Shown here: in pieces, positions 62,563 through 64,000 of the stretch
Position numbering within the stretch: the first letter of the stretch is position 1
Layout: each line of letters opens with the position of its first letter
Origin: Nitrospirae bacterium MYbin6
GTDB lineage: Bacteria > Nitrospirota > Thermodesulfovibrionia > Thermodesulfovibrionales > Magnetobacteriaceae
Length of the DNA stretch: 64,000 bases
Direction: 5' to 3'
Assembly (NCBI GenBank): GCA_002753305.1
Contig: PEAC01000001.1
Coordinates: forward strand, 34,116 to 98,115
The notes under the pieces: generated by a model
What the model was told of the DNA's origin: nothing
Seen by the model: the letters and a program-made list of their open reading frames with translations, nothing else
Databases searched by the model: none
Translations under genes and position numbers: made by a program

Positions 62563-63690
62563 ATGTGCCGTTTAAGTGCCATAACTGCGAATGACTATTT
62601 TTCGCCCGTCGAGAACATTCTGACGCTTGAGACCATGAAAGAGGGCCATGACGGCTCCGGTATGGGCCTTATCATGAAAGACCTCGGCGGGGAGTTTGCG
62701 TCTCTCAAAGAAGTGCCGGTGCTCTCCGGCATATGCTCTAAGGGCGGCCTTGCCAGTCTGGACAACTACATGGAAGCGCAAGGCTTTAACCTCGTCCATA
62801 CCTGGACGCCTAAGATCAAACCCGTCAGGGGTGTCACTGCCCGTGATAATTATTTTGCCCGTTTTTATGATTATCCGAAAGAGGTTAAGCCGCTTGGTTT
62901 AGCCGAAAAAGAAGCGCTGCTTCTTAAGACACGCCTTGCCCTCAGAAAAATGGGCGAAGCGGATGAATCAATCATTGTGTTTTCTTTTTATCCCGATGTG
63001 ATTACCCTTAAAGAAGTCGGCGACCCGCTTGAACTTTGTGAGTTCTTTGGCCTTGACCATTCATCCCCAAAGGCTAAGATAATATTTGCCCAGGGCAGGC
63101 AAAACACCAACTATGCGATTAATCTCTACGCCTGCCATCCGTTTTTCATTCAGGGCTTCGGCTCAATGACAAATGGTGAGAACACCGCCTTTGTCCCCAT
63201 CAGGGAATTTCTGGCAAGCAGAGGGTTCCCTGGCTACATCGGCTATAACAGCGACAGCGAGGTATTTACGCACATACTACATTACGCCGTCAGGGGCTTA
63301 AACTACCCGCTTAACTACTATAAGGACATTATAACGCCGCTTAAATCGGCAGAGATAGACAAACGCCGCGATGCGGAGTTCGTCAGGCTGCTGAAGGTCT
63401 GTCTGAGGCCGCTCTGCATAGACGGCCCGAACTGCGTCATCGGCTTTGCCCCCGACGGGACATGCTTCATGGTTCAGGATGCAAAGAAACTAAGGCCCGG
63501 CGCCGTGGGCGGCGTAAAGGGTAAAATCTCTCTCGTCTCCGAGGAGTGCGGCCTGAACAGGGCCGTCCCACAGAGAGACACTTCTACAGATATATTCCCG
63601 ATGAGATACGACATGGTGATAGTCTCGCCCGGGGCAGAGGAGGTAAAGGTATGGAACCAGCTCCACGGTTGGACAACAACCATGAACTGA
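62563..63690 (+). CDS. glutamate synthase glutaminase subunit (class II GATase)
   Basis: A 375-residue glutamine amidotransferase of the split, archaeal-type glutamate synthase. The N-terminus MCRLSAIT places Cys2 as nucleophile. Other family blocks are MKEGHDGSGMGL, FNLVHTWTPKIKPVRG and GENTAFVPIREFL ... GYNSDSEVF. It hydrolyses glutamine and passes ammonia to the FMN synthase subunit. GAGGGG lies 9 bases upstream of the ATG. It overlaps the next gene by 40 bases, consistent with a complex. Confidence 0.9.
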   Translation: MCRLSAITANDYFSPVENILTLETMKEGHDGSGMGLIMKDLGGEFASLKEVPVLSGICSKGGLASLDNYMEAQGFNLVHTWTPKIKPVRGVTARDNYFARFYDYPKEVKPLGLAEKEALLLKTRLALRKMGEADESIIVFSFYPDVITLKEVGDPLELCEFFGLDHSSPKAKIIFAQGRQNTNYAINLYACHPFFIQGFGSMTNGENTAFVPIREFLASRGFPGYIGYNSDSEVFTHILHYAVRGLNYPLNYYKDIITPLKSAEIDKRRDAEFVRLLKVCLRPLCIDGPNCVIGFAPDGTCFMVQDAKKLRPGAVGGVKGKISLVSEECGLNRAVPQRDTSTDIFPMRYDMVIVSPGAEEVKVWNQLHGWTTTMN

Positions 63691-64000
63691 CCTTAAAGGA
63701 GTTTCCCTATGTAATAAAGTGGCGCAGCCACAGGTGCAAGCGCTGCGGCAGGTGCACTGCCGTCTGTCCGATGTTCTCCATTGCGCCAACTGTGATAGCA
63801 AAGCGCGTGGTAAGCTCCTCAGGGGCAACACCCACCCCACAGGTGGAAAGACAGGTCGTCACCGCCATAAAGCAATCAACTAATATTGCCAACTACTGCA
63901 CGGGCTGCGCCACATGCTCCCTGGTCTGCCCAAACGAGGCCATTGAGCCGGAGTTCAATCCAAACAATAAATTCCTGATTCACAAAAACGCCGCTGGCGG
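63651..64000 (+). CDS. glutamate synthase ferredoxin/FMN subunit (partial)
   Basis: Starts at the ATG at 63651 with a strong GAGGAGGT site inside the GATase gene and runs off the window. The visible 116 residues contain two [4Fe-4S] cluster motifs, CKRCGRCTAVCP and CTGCATCSLVCP, the N-terminal ferredoxin module that precedes the FMN-binding synthase domain in this glutamate synthase type. The synthase domain itself is not visible, so the identity rests on the ferredoxin domain and the upstream GATase. Confidence 0.85.
   Translation, partial: MEPAPRLDNNHELTLKEFPYVIKWRSHRCKRCGRCTAVCPMFSIAPTVIAKRVVSSSGATPTPQVERQVVTAIKQSTNIANYCTGCATCSLVCPNEAIEPEFNPNNKFLIHKNAAG

Overview
The window reads as a chromosomal segment of a Gram-negative (diderm) bacterium. 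Evidence is a type II secretion secretin, lipoproteins with lipoboxes, a heptose nucleotidyltransferase and one tRNA gene. The split archaeal-type glutamate synthase, PocR/PAS kinases with AHQWRQPL phosphoacceptor boxes, and an IPTL-CTERM-like protein would suit Nitrospirota or a deltaproteobacterial lineage. That placement is inference from gene style, not a search result.

Region 1 (1-14955, minus strand) is the right-hand part of a biosynthetic gene cluster. A probable operon runs from a small membrane protein through an FkbK/FkbJ/FkbI/FkbH cassette to a 3480-residue PKS-aminotransferase-NRPS and then an asparagine synthetase-like gene cut by the window edge. FkbH, I, J and K homologues are known to build hydroxymalonyl-type extender units on a dedicated carrier protein. 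The megasynthase (KS-AT-ACP-AMT-C-A-PCP-E-C) has no ketoreductase and an in-line aminotransferase. Together they predict an alpha-hydroxy-beta-amino acid joined to a D-configured amino acid, continuing on a synthase outside the window.

Region 2 (15-27.9 kb) is accessory and partly decayed. It holds a frameshifted yitT-type gene, a ruined IS66 transposase, a three-gene iron-type ABC importer, and an orphan beta-propeller protein. It also holds three proteins with zinc-ribbon or membrane-tether features, including a membrane-anchored HEXXH metallopeptidase with a perfectly periodic 24-unit acidic/basic linker and a four-zinc-ribbon partner. An N-terminally truncated tyrosine recombinase and tRNA-Pro(TGG) close the region.

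Region 3 (27.9-34.6 kb) is a partial type II secretion operon, gspC-D-E-F-G-H, which stops abruptly against a convergent type III-like restriction-modification locus (34.6-41.2 kb). Both R-M genes are full length but each carries one in-frame nonsense codon, and a 39-codon RhuM-like remnant lies between them.

Region 4 (41.4-50.5 kb) has small envelope or lipoprotein genes, tandem DUF202 membrane proteins, rfaE2, mfd, a hairpin-forming mobile-repeat relic, an IPTL-CTERM-like surface protein gene with an in-frame TAA, and gpmI.

Region 5 (50.7-61.3 kb) is a signalling block: four hybrid or PAS-rich histidine kinases, an orphan NMT1-type substrate-binding protein and a receiver-only response regulator, with no DNA-binding output domain. 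Region 6 (61.3-64.0 kb) holds a DUF2281-type antitoxin with a 27-residue toxin stub, a HicBA pair, a 58-bp direct repeat, and the start of a split glutamate synthase (GATase plus ferredoxin-domain subunit).
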